DNA from: Clostridiales bacterium
GTDB taxonomy: Bacteria; Bacillota; Clostridia; Lachnospirales; Lachnospiraceae
Direction of reading: 5' to 3'
DNA length: 57,889 bases
NCBI GenBank assembly: GCA_018365455.1
Contig: JAGZJZ010000039.1
Coordinates: forward strand, 1-57,889
Below the pieces are notes generated by a model. It had not been told where the DNA came from and did no database searches. It was given only the letters and a program-made list of their open reading frames with translations. The translations under genes and the position numbers were made by a program. This document shows, in pieces, positions 44,048-52,539 of the stretch; position 1 is the stretch's first letter, and every line of letters begins with the position of its first letter.

Positions 44048-44920
44048 ATGGAGAAAAGAATGAATAAAAAGTGGAAATTGCTGATCTTGACATTAACAGC
44101 AGTATGCATGTTTGGAATGCTGTCTATTACCTCTTTGGCAGGCTTCCGGCAGACAGAAGGTGGATACCGTTATTACCTGGATGGAACGGATCAATATCTG
44201 AAAGGATTTCAAACGGTAGACAATCAGACATATTATTTCAATAAAAAAGGTTATATGCAGACCGGATGGGTCAAAATAGGAAAGAGTTATTATCACTTCG
44301 CCGATAATGGCCCAATGACGAGAAATAGCTGGTATGGACCCTATTTCCTGGGACGAAACGGTAAGATGGTAGTCAATAAATGGGTTGGCGGCCGGTATGT
44401 GGGAAAAGACGGTGCATGGATTCAGGACTATGATAAGAAGAGCAAGCCGGGTTTTGTAAAGACTGCTAAAGGAACCAAGTATAAAAAGCCAAATGGCAAA
44501 TATGCAAAAAGCGAATGGCTCTGGATTGGCAAAAACGGAAGTGTGACAAAAGGGTATTGGTATTATTTTTATACCAACGGCATTATGGCAAAGGACACCT
44601 GGCTGAATGGAATCTTCCATATGAACAGTAAAGGACACCTGGATACGGATAAGTGGATCGGCGGCAGATATGTGGACAAGGATGGAGAACTGGTTCGCAA
44701 TGCCTGGGTTAAAAATACATATTATGTGGGTTATGACGGCAGGAAATACCGCAACATGTGGATCGATGACCATTATGTGGGAAGCAATGGCAAAATGGTG
44801 AAGAAAAAATGGATTGGTAATAAATATCTGCAGAAGGACGGTACCTTGGCTAAAGATAAATGGATTAATGGAAAATACGTGGATAAGAATGGTAACTGGG
44901 TGAAAAATAAAAAGCAATAA
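44048..44920 (+). CDS. Secreted cell-wall-binding (choline-binding-like) repeat protein
   Basis: A 290-residue secreted protein with a signal peptide (about 1-31, hydrophobic LLILTLTAVCMFGMLSI, then SLAG). The rest consists of 10 or more tandem aromatic CW_binding_1-type repeats of about 20 residues: GYRYYLDG, QTYYFNKKGYMQTGW, YHFADNG, GRYVGKDGAW, HFHMNSKG-type units. No catalytic domain is present, so it is a binding or matrix protein rather than an enzyme. It starts 59 nt after a predicted promoter and ends at a bidirectional terminator. Confidence 0.88.
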   Translation: MEKRMNKKWKLLILTLTAVCMFGMLSITSLAGFRQTEGGYRYYLDGTDQYLKGFQTVDNQTYYFNKKGYMQTGWVKIGKSYYHFADNGPMTRNSWYGPYFLGRNGKMVVNKWVGGRYVGKDGAWIQDYDKKSKPGFVKTAKGTKYKKPNGKYAKSEWLWIGKNGSVTKGYWYYFYTNGIMAKDTWLNGIFHMNSKGHLDTDKWIGGRYVDKDGELVRNAWVKNTYYVGYDGRKYRNMWIDDHYVGSNGKMVKKKWIGNKYLQKDGTLAKDKWINGKYVDKNGNWVKNKKQ

Positions 44921-44939
44921 GTTAGGAATAAAAAGACAT

Positions 44940-44975
44940 AATAAAGCTGTCGGTCATTTGGCCGGCAGCTTTATT
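44940..44975. terminator. Bidirectional terminator between repeat protein and flippase gene
   Basis: A 16-bp stem, 44940-44955 with 44960-44975, 4-nt loop, flanked by A/T runs on both sides. It overlaps the final codons of the - strand flippase gene. Confidence 0.88.
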
Positions 44976-46477
44976 ACGCGAAAAACGATGAGCAGCAGAA
45001 CGTAAGACAGTGTTAACAGGATTGCTAACGAAAACAGTTCAATCAGCGGAGGTGGAACAAACCCCAGTGAATGAACGGTCTGCCTTGCGAAGAGTATAAT
45101 ACCGATGCTGAGTACCAGTGCCAGAATCGGAAGAACGATGGATGCCTGCACATGGTAGGAATAGTCATATTCTTTTTTCAGGGAACGCAGCGCCATAAAA
45201 GCAATGACCAGTTCACTTGCCAGCAGTCCCCAGAGATATCCGGAGATCCCAAACAGAGGTACCGCGAACCAGACAAAGCCGATTCGAAGCAGAAGCCCTA
45301 TGGTACTCTGGATAAAGGTAGTCGTAGTTTTGCCCAGCCCGTTTAATACACTGGTCAGTGTCGTGGTGAGATAAAGAAAGGGACAGATCCAGGAAAGCGT
45401 TAAAATAAATGGACCAGCCAGATCGCTGTGGAACAGCACCTCACCCATTTCATTGCCCAGTGCCAGGAAAACGCCGGTACAGAGGATGCCGAGAATCAGG
45501 CTGTATTTAATGGTATTTTCAATAGTTACGGTGATTCGTGTTCCGTCCTGGGCGGACTGTGCCTCCGAAACGGTAGGCAGCAGTAAAGTAGAAGCAGATG
45601 CTGTAATTGCCGACGGAAATAAAATGAGCGGTATGGACATACCGGTCAGGACACCATATGTACTCAGTGAAGTAGAAACATCCATGCCATATACTCTCAG
45701 TCGAAGGGGAATAAAAAGGGCTTCCATACTTTGCAGGAGATTTAAGAGTACGCGGTTTAAAGTAAGGGGGGTGGATAAGGACAACATTTCTTTAAAATTG
45801 GTTACCATAGAACTGGTAGGCGTATCTTTGTAGTTCTCGTTCCCGAAGTGTACCGCGATAATGGTACTGCATAAAAGGAAAGAAACCACTTCTTCGGTTA
45901 CCATGCCGTATACGGCAAGTGCAGGTGTGATAGCAATGCCTTTTTCAATAAAGATAATGTAGAGAACGTAAGAAGTTCCCATACGGACCAGAGACTCAAT
46001 CAGCTGGGAGATGGCAGGCACATTGGTACGGCGCAATCCATAATAGTATCCGTTAATACAGGAATGGACAGCTGCAAAAGGAACTGAGTAGGCAAGGAGG
46101 CGCAGAAGTTCGGCACATCGTGTTTCCTCCAAAAACTGCACCGAAATAAAATCTGCGTAATAGAAGAGGATGTAGCATGCCAGTGCAGATAACGCCAGGG
46201 AAATGGTAAGACCGGTTATGAAGATATTCCGGGCGCCTTTTTTATCACCAACTGCCATTTTCCCCGATACAAATTTGGAAATGGCGGTCTGGATGCCGGA
46301 CGCAGTCAGGGAACAGCTCATAGCATAGATTGGGAAAATTAACTGGTAAATCCCCATTCCTTCCGCACCGATTGTATAAGAAAGGAATATTCTATAGAAG
46401 AAACCGATGATGCGGCTGGCGAAGCCGGCAAGGGTCAGAATGATGGCTCCCTTAATGATAATATGCTTTTTGTTCAT
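44954..46477 (-). CDS. SpoVB/MurJ-like polysaccharide (lipid II) flippase
   Basis: A 507-residue, about 14-segment membrane protein of the MVF/MATE-like family. The N-terminal motif AGFASRIIGFFYRIFLSYTIGAEGMG (split: AGFASRIIGFFYRI, IGAEGMGIYQL) is typical of SpoVB, which supports spore cortex synthesis by exporting peptidoglycan precursors. In Firmicutes several paralogues exist, so vegetative wall or polysaccharide export is also possible. It ends in the bidirectional terminator and is divergent from iscR. Confidence 0.87.
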   Translation of the reverse strand: MNKKHIIIKGAIILTLAGFASRIIGFFYRIFLSYTIGAEGMGIYQLIFPIYAMSCSLTASGIQTAISKFVSGKMAVGDKKGARNIFITGLTISLALSALACYILFYYADFISVQFLEETRCAELLRLLAYSVPFAAVHSCINGYYYGLRRTNVPAISQLIESLVRMGTSYVLYIIFIEKGIAITPALAVYGMVTEEVVSFLLCSTIIAVHFGNENYKDTPTSSMVTNFKEMLSLSTPLTLNRVLLNLLQSMEALFIPLRLRVYGMDVSTSLSTYGVLTGMSIPLILFPSAITASASTLLLPTVSEAQSAQDGTRITVTIENTIKYSLILGILCTGVFLALGNEMGEVLFHSDLAGPFILTLSWICPFLYLTTTLTSVLNGLGKTTTTFIQSTIGLLLRIGFVWFAVPLFGISGYLWGLLASELVIAFMALRSLKKEYDYSYHVQASIVLPILALVLSIGIILFARQTVHSLGFVPPPLIELFSLAILLTLSYVLLLIVFRVIKLPAK

Positions 46478-46524
46478 AGGAAGTCTCCCACAAGTTTTCT
46501 TTAATATATATTCGATATAAGTGC

Positions 46525-46553
46525 TTGACAGAACTATGCAGTGGTGTTATATT
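46525..46553 (+). promoter_or_regulatory. Predicted sigma-A promoter of iscR
   Basis: TTGACA (46525-46530), 17 bp, TATATT (46548-46553). The leader of about 200 nt contains hairpin ATCTCCC/GGGAGAT (46596-46624) and the R2 copy. Confidence 0.75.
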
Positions 46554-46629
46554 TTACCTATGAAATCCGAGTAAATTACTGGGGATTAAAGTCGGATCTC
46601 CCGCAGCAAGCTTGACTGGGAGATTTGTT

Positions 46630-46744
46630 ATACGCTCTGTTTCGGTCCGTTCTAAACGTGCGTCACCGACACACAGCACCCCTTCCGGCAGTTGCCAGGT
46701 GGATGTGTCCGCACATCTGTTTGGTTAGTAGCCGCGGAAATAAA
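46630..46744 (+). repeat. R2 hairpin repeat, copy c (long form)
   Basis: About 115 bp aligning with 52400-52511 over its length: TACGCTCTGTTTCGGTCCGT, CTAAACGTGCGTCAC, GGCAG-TTGCC, then GTTTGGTTAGTAGCCGCGGA. A large hairpin (CCAGGTGGATGTG / CACATCTGTTTGG) is inside. It lies in the iscR 5' leader. Confidence 0.75.
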
Positions 46745-46762
46745 TTTTAAGAAGGTGAGCAG

Positions 46763-47221
46763 ATGAAGCTTTCTACAAAAGGCAGATATGGGCTTCGTGC
46801 GCTGATAGATTTGGCGATGTACAGTGAGAAAGAAGCAGTGTCCATCAGCAGTATTGCAGCCAGACAGAATATTTCGGAGAGCTATTTGGAACAATTAGTA
46901 GGAAAGCTTAAAAAAGCAGGAATCGTACTTAGTATCCGCGGGGCTCAGGGTGGCTATAAGCTGGCAAAACCCGCATCCGATATATCCGTAGGTGACATCT
47001 TAAGAGCTTTGGAAGGGAATCTGGATGCCGTAGAGTGTCCGGGCCTGAAAGAAGAAAACGGATGTGAAGGCGCAGATCTTTGTGTCACCAAATATGTATG
47101 GCAGCGTATCAATGAAAGTATAAGTCACGCAGTGGACGAAATGAAATTGGATCAGTTAGTAGAAGAAAGTAAAAAAACAAAAAATAAAGGGCAGCAAAAA
47201 TCTAAAGCATGTGAAAATTAA
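46763..47221 (+). CDS. iscR: Rrf2-family Fe-S cluster regulator IscR
   Basis: A 152-residue Rrf2 regulator. The winged helix is in MKLSTKGRYGLRALIDLAMY, with ISESYLEQLVGKLKKAG. Three Cys residues, C92, C101 and C107, match the cluster-ligand region of E. coli IscR (C92, C98, C104), which argues for a [2Fe-2S] sensor rather than CymR (cysteine regulator). AAGGTGAG precedes ATG. It heads iscR-iscS-iscU-mnmA, which it likely represses when clusters are plentiful. Confidence 0.92.
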   Translation: MKLSTKGRYGLRALIDLAMYSEKEAVSISSIAARQNISESYLEQLVGKLKKAGIVLSIRGAQGGYKLAKPASDISVGDILRALEGNLDAVECPGLKEENGCEGADLCVTKYVWQRINESISHAVDEMKLDQLVEESKKTKNKGQQKSKACEN

Positions 47222-47234
47222 GGAGATGGTTATC

Positions 47235-48422
47235 ATGAAGAAATTAATATATCTGGACAATGCAGCTACAACAAAAACTGCTCCGGAGGTAGTGGAGGCA
47301 ATGCTTCCTTATTTTACGGAGAACTATGGAAATCCATCCAGTGTCTATGAATTTGCAGGTGTCAGTAAAAAAGCTGTGACACAAAGCAGAGAAATTATTG
47401 CAAAAGCATTAGGGGCCAATGACAATGAGATCTATTTTACCGCAGGGGGTTCAGAAGCAGATAACTGGGCACTGAAAGCAACGGCTGAGGCTTATAAATC
47501 CAAGGGAAATCATATCATTACCACAAAAATCGAGCATCATGCCATTCTTCATACAGCAGAGTATCTGGAGAAAAACGGCTATGAAGTGACCTATCTGGAT
47601 GTAGATGAAAATGGAGTAGTGAAGCTTGAGCAGTTAAAGAAAGCAATTCGTCCCACAACCATTCTGATATCCGTTATGTTTGCAAATAATGAAATCGGAA
47701 CCATTCAGCCGATCAAGGAAATCGGCGATATTGCCTGTCAGAACGGCATTCTTTTTCATACAGATGCGGTACAGGCTTTTGGACAGCTTCCGATCAATGT
47801 AGATGAATGTCATATCGATATGTTAAGTGCAAGCGGTCATAAATTAAACGGACCCAAAGGAATTGGTTTCTTATATATCCGCAAGGGTGTCAAAATCCGT
47901 TCCTTTGTTCATGGAGGAGCACAGGAGAGGAAAAGACGAGCAGGTACGGAAAATGTACCAGGTATCGTAGGTCTGGGAGCGGCGGTGCAGCGTGCCATGG
48001 ATACTATGGAAGCCAGAACGTCACAGGAAATAAAACTGCGGGATCACCTAATCGAGCGCGTGCTAAAGGAAGTGCCCTATACGAGATTAAACGGTCATCG
48101 TACTTTAAGGCTTCCCAACAATGTAAACTTCAGCTTCCAGTTTGTAGAAGGGGAATCCCTGCTCATTATGCTGGATATGGAAGGTATCTGTGGTTCCAGC
48201 GGTTCAGCCTGTACTTCCGGTTCACTGGATCCTTCTCATGTACTGCTGGCGATCGGGCTGCCTCATGAAATCGCCCATGGCTCTTTACGTTTAACCTTAG
48301 GTGAAGAGACTACCATGGAAGATATTGATTTCGTGGTGGAAGTGATTCAGAAAATCGTTGAAAAGCTGCGCAGCATGTCGCCATTATATGAAGATTTTAT
48401 GAAAAAGTCAGTTCGTAGATAA
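47235..48422 (+). CDS. iscS: Cysteine desulfurase
   Basis: A 395-residue PLP enzyme that takes sulfur from cysteine for Fe-S clusters and tRNA thiolation. PLP lysine K203 is in SASGHKLNGPKG. The catalytic C326 is in GSSGSACTSGS. Both positions nearly match E. coli IscS (K206, C328). Also seen: YLDNAATTK, GNPSSVYEFA, TTKIEHHAIL. ATG 47235 has AAGGAGATGG upstream; GTG 47211 lacks one and overlaps iscR. NifS/IscS subtype follows from its IscU and MnmA neighbours. Confidence 0.95.
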   Translation: MKKLIYLDNAATTKTAPEVVEAMLPYFTENYGNPSSVYEFAGVSKKAVTQSREIIAKALGANDNEIYFTAGGSEADNWALKATAEAYKSKGNHIITTKIEHHAILHTAEYLEKNGYEVTYLDVDENGVVKLEQLKKAIRPTTILISVMFANNEIGTIQPIKEIGDIACQNGILFHTDAVQAFGQLPINVDECHIDMLSASGHKLNGPKGIGFLYIRKGVKIRSFVHGGAQERKRRAGTENVPGIVGLGAAVQRAMDTMEARTSQEIKLRDHLIERVLKEVPYTRLNGHRTLRLPNNVNFSFQFVEGESLLIMLDMEGICGSSGSACTSGSLDPSHVLLAIGLPHEIAHGSLRLTLGEETTMEDIDFVVEVIQKIVEKLRSMSPLYEDFMKKSVRR

Positions 48423-48602
48423 GGGTAGATATAAAATCAGATACATGCAATTGATACAGTTATAAGACGAGAAAATGATAAAGAATAATAATAAAAAGAT
48501 GTAAGTCTCACAAATAAAAGTCTAAGATATGAGAAAAATAAAATATAATAACCAAGAATAAGCAAGTGACAGCGATCACAGGAGAATATGGAGGAACTTA
48601 GA
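48423..48602 (+). other. A-rich spacer between iscS and iscU
   Basis: 180 nt, purine-rich and poor in C, with stops in all frames. No clear promoter or terminator. It ends with the iscU ribosome site TGGAGGAA. Confidence 0.5.
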
Positions 48603-49046
48603 ATGTACAGCGAAAAAGTTATGGATCATTTCCAGCATCCAAGAAATGTAGGAGAAATTGAAAATGCAAGCGGCGTAGGAACCGTGGGAAATGCAAAATG
48701 CGGAGATATTATGAGAATATATCTGGATATTGATGAAAATAAAATCATCCGGGATGTTAAATTTAAAACCTTTGGATGCGGTGCTGCAGTTGCTACCAGC
48801 AGCATGGCAACGGAACTTGTAAAAGGTAAAGATATCAAGGAAGCACTGACGATTACAAACAAAGCAGTTATGGAGGCTTTAGACGGACTTCCACCTGTAA
48901 AAGTACACTGCTCCCTTCTGGCTGAAGAGGCGATTCACGCTGCACTTTGGGATTATGCAGAAAAGAACCACATTCAGATTGATGGACTGGAAAAACCAAA
49001 GTCAGACATTCACGAAGGTGAAGAAGAGGAACAGGAAGAGTATTAA
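48603..49046 (+). CDS. iscU: Fe-S cluster assembly scaffold IscU
   Basis: A 147-residue scaffold on which [2Fe-2S] clusters are assembled from IscS sulfur. The three ligand Cys are C33 (NAKCGD, with D35), C59 (TFGCGAA) and C103 (KVHCSLLAEEAI). N terminus MYSEKVMDHFQHPRNVG is diagnostic. The tail (about 130-147) is a Glu-rich extension. ATG 48603 has TGGAGGAA upstream. The stop overlaps the mnmA start (TAATG), coupling the two genes. Confidence 0.96.
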   Translation: MYSEKVMDHFQHPRNVGEIENASGVGTVGNAKCGDIMRIYLDIDENKIIRDVKFKTFGCGAAVATSSMATELVKGKDIKEALTITNKAVMEALDGLPPVKVHCSLLAEEAIHAALWDYAEKNHIQIDGLEKPKSDIHEGEEEEQEEY

Positions 49047-50122
49047 TGGAAAAGAAAAAAGTAGTCGTAGGAATGTCCGGAGGAGTCGATTCCTCCGTTG
49101 CGGCCTACCTGTTAAAAGAGCAGGGCTATGATGTCATTGGTGTCACCATGCAGATCTGGCAGGATGAAGACGACGAAGTGCAGGAAGAGAATGGCGGATG
49201 CTGCGGACTGAGTGCCGTGGATGATGCCAGAAGAGTGTCCCAGGATCTTGAGATTCCTTATTATGTTATGAATTTCAAAGCGGAATTCAAAGAAAATGTA
49301 ATGGATTATTTTGCAGAGGAATATCTCCAGGGAAGGACTCCAAATCCATGCATTGCCTGTAACCGTTATGTAAAATGGGAATCTCTTTTAAAAAGAAGCC
49401 TGGATATCGGGGCCGATTTTATCGCCACAGGGCATTACGCAAGAGTGACACAGCTGCCAAATGGCAGATATACATTAATGAAATCTGCAACAGCGGCAAA
49501 AGACCAGACATACGCATTATACAATCTTACCCAGAATCAGCTTGCCCATACTTTAATGCCGGTAGGGGCGTATACCAAAGACGAGATCCGCGCAATCGCA
49601 GATAAGATCAACCTGCGTGTGGCACACAAACCGGACAGTCAGGAAATCTGTTTTGTGCCGGATCAGGACTATGCAACATTTATCGAAGAATATTCCGGAA
49701 AGCGGATACCCCAGGGAAATTTTATCAATACAAAAGGGGAAGTCATCGGACGCCATAAAGGAATTACCCACTATACCATCGGTCAGCGAAAAGGCTTAAA
49801 TCTGGCGATGGGACATCCGGTATTCGTGGTGGAGATAAGACCTGAGACAAATGAGGTGGTAATTGGTGAAGGGGATGAAGTATTTGGACATACCCTTTAT
49901 GCAAATCATCTGAATTTTATGTCCATTGAAGACCTGGATGGGGAAATGGAAGTCATGGCAAAGATCCGTTATAACCATAAGGGATCTCCCTGTACCATTA
50001 AAAGAGTAGAAGAGGATAAAGTTCTCTGTACATTCCCGGATCCGCAAAGAGCCATTACACCCGGACAGGCTGTGGTTTTCTATGACGGAGACTATGTGCT
50101 GGGAGGCGGTACCATTCTTTAG
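49046..50122 (+). CDS. mnmA: tRNA-specific 2-thiouridylase MnmA
   Basis: A 358-residue enzyme that thiolates uridine 34 of Lys, Glu and Gln tRNAs. The N-terminal PP-loop is GMSGGVDSSVAAY (about 9-21). Catalytic Cys are C102 (NPCIACN) and C202 (SQEICFVPD). The C-terminal domain has IGQRKGLN. Normal length. Translationally coupled to iscU; IscS upstream can supply the sulfur, so the operon links cluster assembly with tRNA thiolation. Confidence 0.96.
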   Translation: MEKKKVVVGMSGGVDSSVAAYLLKEQGYDVIGVTMQIWQDEDDEVQEENGGCCGLSAVDDARRVSQDLEIPYYVMNFKAEFKENVMDYFAEEYLQGRTPNPCIACNRYVKWESLLKRSLDIGADFIATGHYARVTQLPNGRYTLMKSATAAKDQTYALYNLTQNQLAHTLMPVGAYTKDEIRAIADKINLRVAHKPDSQEICFVPDQDYATFIEEYSGKRIPQGNFINTKGEVIGRHKGITHYTIGQRKGLNLAMGHPVFVVEIRPETNEVVIGEGDEVFGHTLYANHLNFMSIEDLDGEMEVMAKIRYNHKGSPCTIKRVEEDKVLCTFPDPQRAITPGQAVVFYDGDYVLGGGTIL

Positions 50123-50181
50123 CGGTCTGGTGCTGTGTTAGGCGTTGTAGTACCGGAACGTGTTTGAAAGGAGTATTCAAA

Positions 50182-50991
50182 ATGAAATCAGATTACCATC
50201 TGCATACCTGGCGTTCCGCAGATTCAGAAACGCCCATGCGTTCCATGATCGAAGAAGGCATACGGATTGGACTGAAAACCATGTGTTTCACGGAACATAT
50301 GGACTATGATACCCCAAAGGAAATGGGGAATTTTGAATTAGATACAGAAGCATATTTATACGAGTACCAATGTTTAAAAGAAGAATATCAGGATAGAATA
50401 GAATTGCTCTTTGGCGTCGAACTGGGATTGCAGGCACATCTTGTGGAAAAACATGAAGCCTATGTAAGTAAATATCCCTTTGATTTTGTAATTGGATCAT
50501 CTCATGTGGTTAGAGGATGCGATCCCTATTATCCCAGTTTCTTTGAAGGGAGAACAGAGGAATCCTGCTATCTGGAGTATTTTGAATCCATTCAAAAGAA
50601 CATACGGGCATTCTCTGATTTTGATTCTTATGGGCACCTGGATTATGTAGTTCGTTACGGACCGAATAAAAACCGGGATTATTCTTATGGAAAATATGGG
50701 GAGATTCTGGAGGGAATCCTTAAGCTTCTCATTGAAAAAGGAATTGCCCTGGAAGTGAATTCCGGAGGGATCAAGTACGGGCTTGGGGAGCCGAATCCAT
50801 CTGTGGATGTGATCCGGGCTTACCGGAAACTGGGGGGAGAGTTTATTACCCTGGGGTCAGATGCCCATGCACCGGAATACCTGGCTTATGAATTTAAGCA
50901 GCTTCGGCGGATTTTAGAAGAATGCGGTTTTTCCCGTTATACAGAATTTCGGAAAAGAACGCCGGAATTTGTAGAACTTACGAATATATAA
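50182..50991 (+). CDS. hisK: PHP-domain histidinol-phosphatase-like protein
   Basis: A 269-residue PHP-family metal phosphatase. Metal ligands are in DYHLHT (about 4-9), FTEHMDYDTP, GVELGLQ, IGSSHVV, HLDY and GSDAHAPEY. This pattern is that of HisJ/HisK-type histidinol phosphatases, which make histidinol from its phosphate. No other his gene is here, so another phosphoester substrate cannot be excluded. ATG 50182 has AAAGGAG upstream; a start at 50164 is less likely. Confidence 0.82.
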   Translation: MKSDYHLHTWRSADSETPMRSMIEEGIRIGLKTMCFTEHMDYDTPKEMGNFELDTEAYLYEYQCLKEEYQDRIELLFGVELGLQAHLVEKHEAYVSKYPFDFVIGSSHVVRGCDPYYPSFFEGRTEESCYLEYFESIQKNIRAFSDFDSYGHLDYVVRYGPNKNRDYSYGKYGEILEGILKLLIEKGIALEVNSGGIKYGLGEPNPSVDVIRAYRKLGGEFITLGSDAHAPEYLAYEFKQLRRILEECGFSRYTEFRKRTPEFVELTNI

Positions 50992-51127
50992 AGCGTATAT
51001 AAAGTGTGGAAGCTTGTCTTTGACGGGGCAATCTATAACAAAAAGACATGTTTCTCCGCTAATATGGTATTTTTAATGTGCAGGTATACAGAAATTTGTA
51101 AAAGAAGCATAAATTTTGAAATTGCAC

Positions 51128-51156
51128 TTGAATTTTAGAAGGAAATTAGGTAAAAT
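51128..51156 (+). promoter_or_regulatory. Predicted sigma-A promoter of gap
   Basis: TTGAAT (51128-51133), 17 bp, TAAAAT (51151-51156), about 108 nt before the gap ATG. In the leader, AACC-A-GG and CC-C-GGTT form a loose stem (51206-51235). Confidence 0.7.
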
Positions 51157-51264
51157 AGCAAATAGGTTGATGTTTCTTTAACAATCTTATTGAAACTCTA
51201 AACTAACCAGGTACATATAATATGCTCCCGGTTATAATATTTTATTCTTAGGAGGAATTAAATC

Positions 51265-52278
51265 ATGGCAGTAAAAGTAGCAATTAATGGTTTTGGACGT
51301 ATTGGACGTCTTGCTTTCAGACAGATGTTTGGCGCAGAAGGATATGAAGTAGTTGCAATTAACGACTTAACAAATCCTAAAATGTTAGCACACTTATTAA
51401 AATATGATTCAGCTCAGGGTAGATATGCATTAGCTGATAAAGTTACTTGCAGCGAAGATTCCATCACAGTAGACGGAAAAGAAATCAAAATCTACGCACA
51501 GAGAGATCCTAAAGATCTTCCGTGGGGCGAATTAGACGTTGACGTTGTTCTGGAGTGTACAGGCTTCTTTACATCCAAAGATAAAGCTTCTGCTCATATT
51601 GCAGCAGGCGCTAAGAAAGTTGTTATTTCTGCTCCAGCAGGAAATGACCTTCCTACAATCGTTTACAATGTAAACCATACAGAATTAAAAGCAGAAGATA
51701 CTGTTATTTCAGCAGCTTCCTGTACAACAAACTGTTTAGCTCCTATGGCTAAAGCATTAAATGACTTAGCTCCAATCAAAACTGGTATCATGGCTACTAT
51801 CCATGCATACACAGGAGATCAGATGACTCTTGACGGACCTCATCCAAAGGGAGATTTAAGAAGAGCTCGTGCTGCAGCAGCTAACATTGTTCCTAACAGC
51901 ACAGGCGCAGCAAAAGCTATTGGTTTAGTTATTCCTGAATTAAACGGAAAGTTAATCGGATCTGCTCAGCGTGTACCAGTTCCTACAGGTTCTACTACTA
52001 TCTTAACAGCAGTTGTAGAAGGAACAGTTACAAAAGAAGATATCAATGCAGCTATGAAAGCAGCAGCTACAGAATCTTTTGGTTACACAGAAGAAGAATT
52101 AGTATCCAGTGATATCATCGGAATCAGATTTGGTTCCCTGTTTGATGCTACACAGACAATGGTATTACCATTAGATAATGGCACAACACAGGTTCAGGTA
52201 GTTTCATGGTATGACAATGAAAACTCCTACACAAGCCAGATGGTTCGTACAATCAAATACTTCTCTGAGTTAGCATAA
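51265..52278 (+). CDS. gap: Glyceraldehyde-3-phosphate dehydrogenase
   Basis: A 337-residue NAD-dependent glycolytic enzyme. It begins with NGFGRIGRLAFRQ (NAD fold), has the catalytic Cys in SAASCTTNCLAPMAK (about 150-164), and WYDNENSYTSQMVR at the C-terminal end. GGAGGAATTAA precedes ATG. Codon use is strongly biased toward A/T-ending preferred codons, unlike its neighbours, consistent with very high expression. Followed by a strong terminator. Confidence 0.97.
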   Translation: MAVKVAINGFGRIGRLAFRQMFGAEGYEVVAINDLTNPKMLAHLLKYDSAQGRYALADKVTCSEDSITVDGKEIKIYAQRDPKDLPWGELDVDVVLECTGFFTSKDKASAHIAAGAKKVVISAPAGNDLPTIVYNVNHTELKAEDTVISAASCTTNCLAPMAKALNDLAPIKTGIMATIHAYTGDQMTLDGPHPKGDLRRARAAAANIVPNSTGAAKAIGLVIPELNGKLIGSAQRVPVPTGSTTILTAVVEGTVTKEDINAAMKAAATESFGYTEEELVSSDIIGIRFGSLFDATQTMVLPLDNGTTQVQVVSWYDNENSYTSQMVRTIKYFSELA

Positions 52279-52314
52279 TTCAAGCAAAACAGAGATAACA
52301 AGTTAGATCCTGAA

Positions 52315-52342
52315 GGGTCCGGTCTTAGGACTGGACTCTTTT
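52315..52342 (+). terminator. Intrinsic terminator after gap
   Basis: GGGTCCGGTC (52315-52324) pairs over 10 positions with GACTGGACTC (52329-52338), followed by TTTT. Confidence 0.88.
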
Positions 52343-52365
52343 GTGGTTTTGACAGTCCATAAGTC

Positions 52366-52395
52366 AAAAACCCCCATTGAAGCAACAGGGTTTTT
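52366..52395. terminator. Second terminator-like hairpin between gap and pgk
   Basis: AAAAACCC (52366-52373) and GGGTTTTT (52388-52395) are perfect arms, making a short bidirectional A/T-flanked hairpin just before the R2 copy. Confidence 0.7.
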
Positions 52396-52399
52396 GGTC

Positions 52400-52511
52400 T
52401 ACGCTCCGCTTCGGTCCGTGCTAAACGTGCGCCACTGGCGCACAGTACCCTCGCGGCAGCCGCCAAATGGACACGCCAGTGTGTCCGTTTGGTTCGCTGC
52501 ACGCGGAAATA
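52400..52511 (+). repeat. R2 hairpin repeat, copy d (long form)
   Basis: Two hairpins: GTGCGCCA/GGCGCAC, then CCAAATGGACAC/GTGTCCGTTTGG inside GCAGC/GCTGC and CGCG/CGCG arms. It aligns along its length with 46630-46744 and its 3' half is the inverse of 18573-18640. Located in the pgk 5' region. A 72-codon frame crosses it, but the frame follows the repeat and is not a credible gene. Confidence 0.75.
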
Positions 52512-52539
52512 AAATAAATAACCCAGGAGGCAGATACAC

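Noticed and set aside
44093..44917. 274-aa open frame on the - strand
   Set aside because: It is the antisense of the repetitive wall-binding gene; regular repeats keep the opposite frame open.
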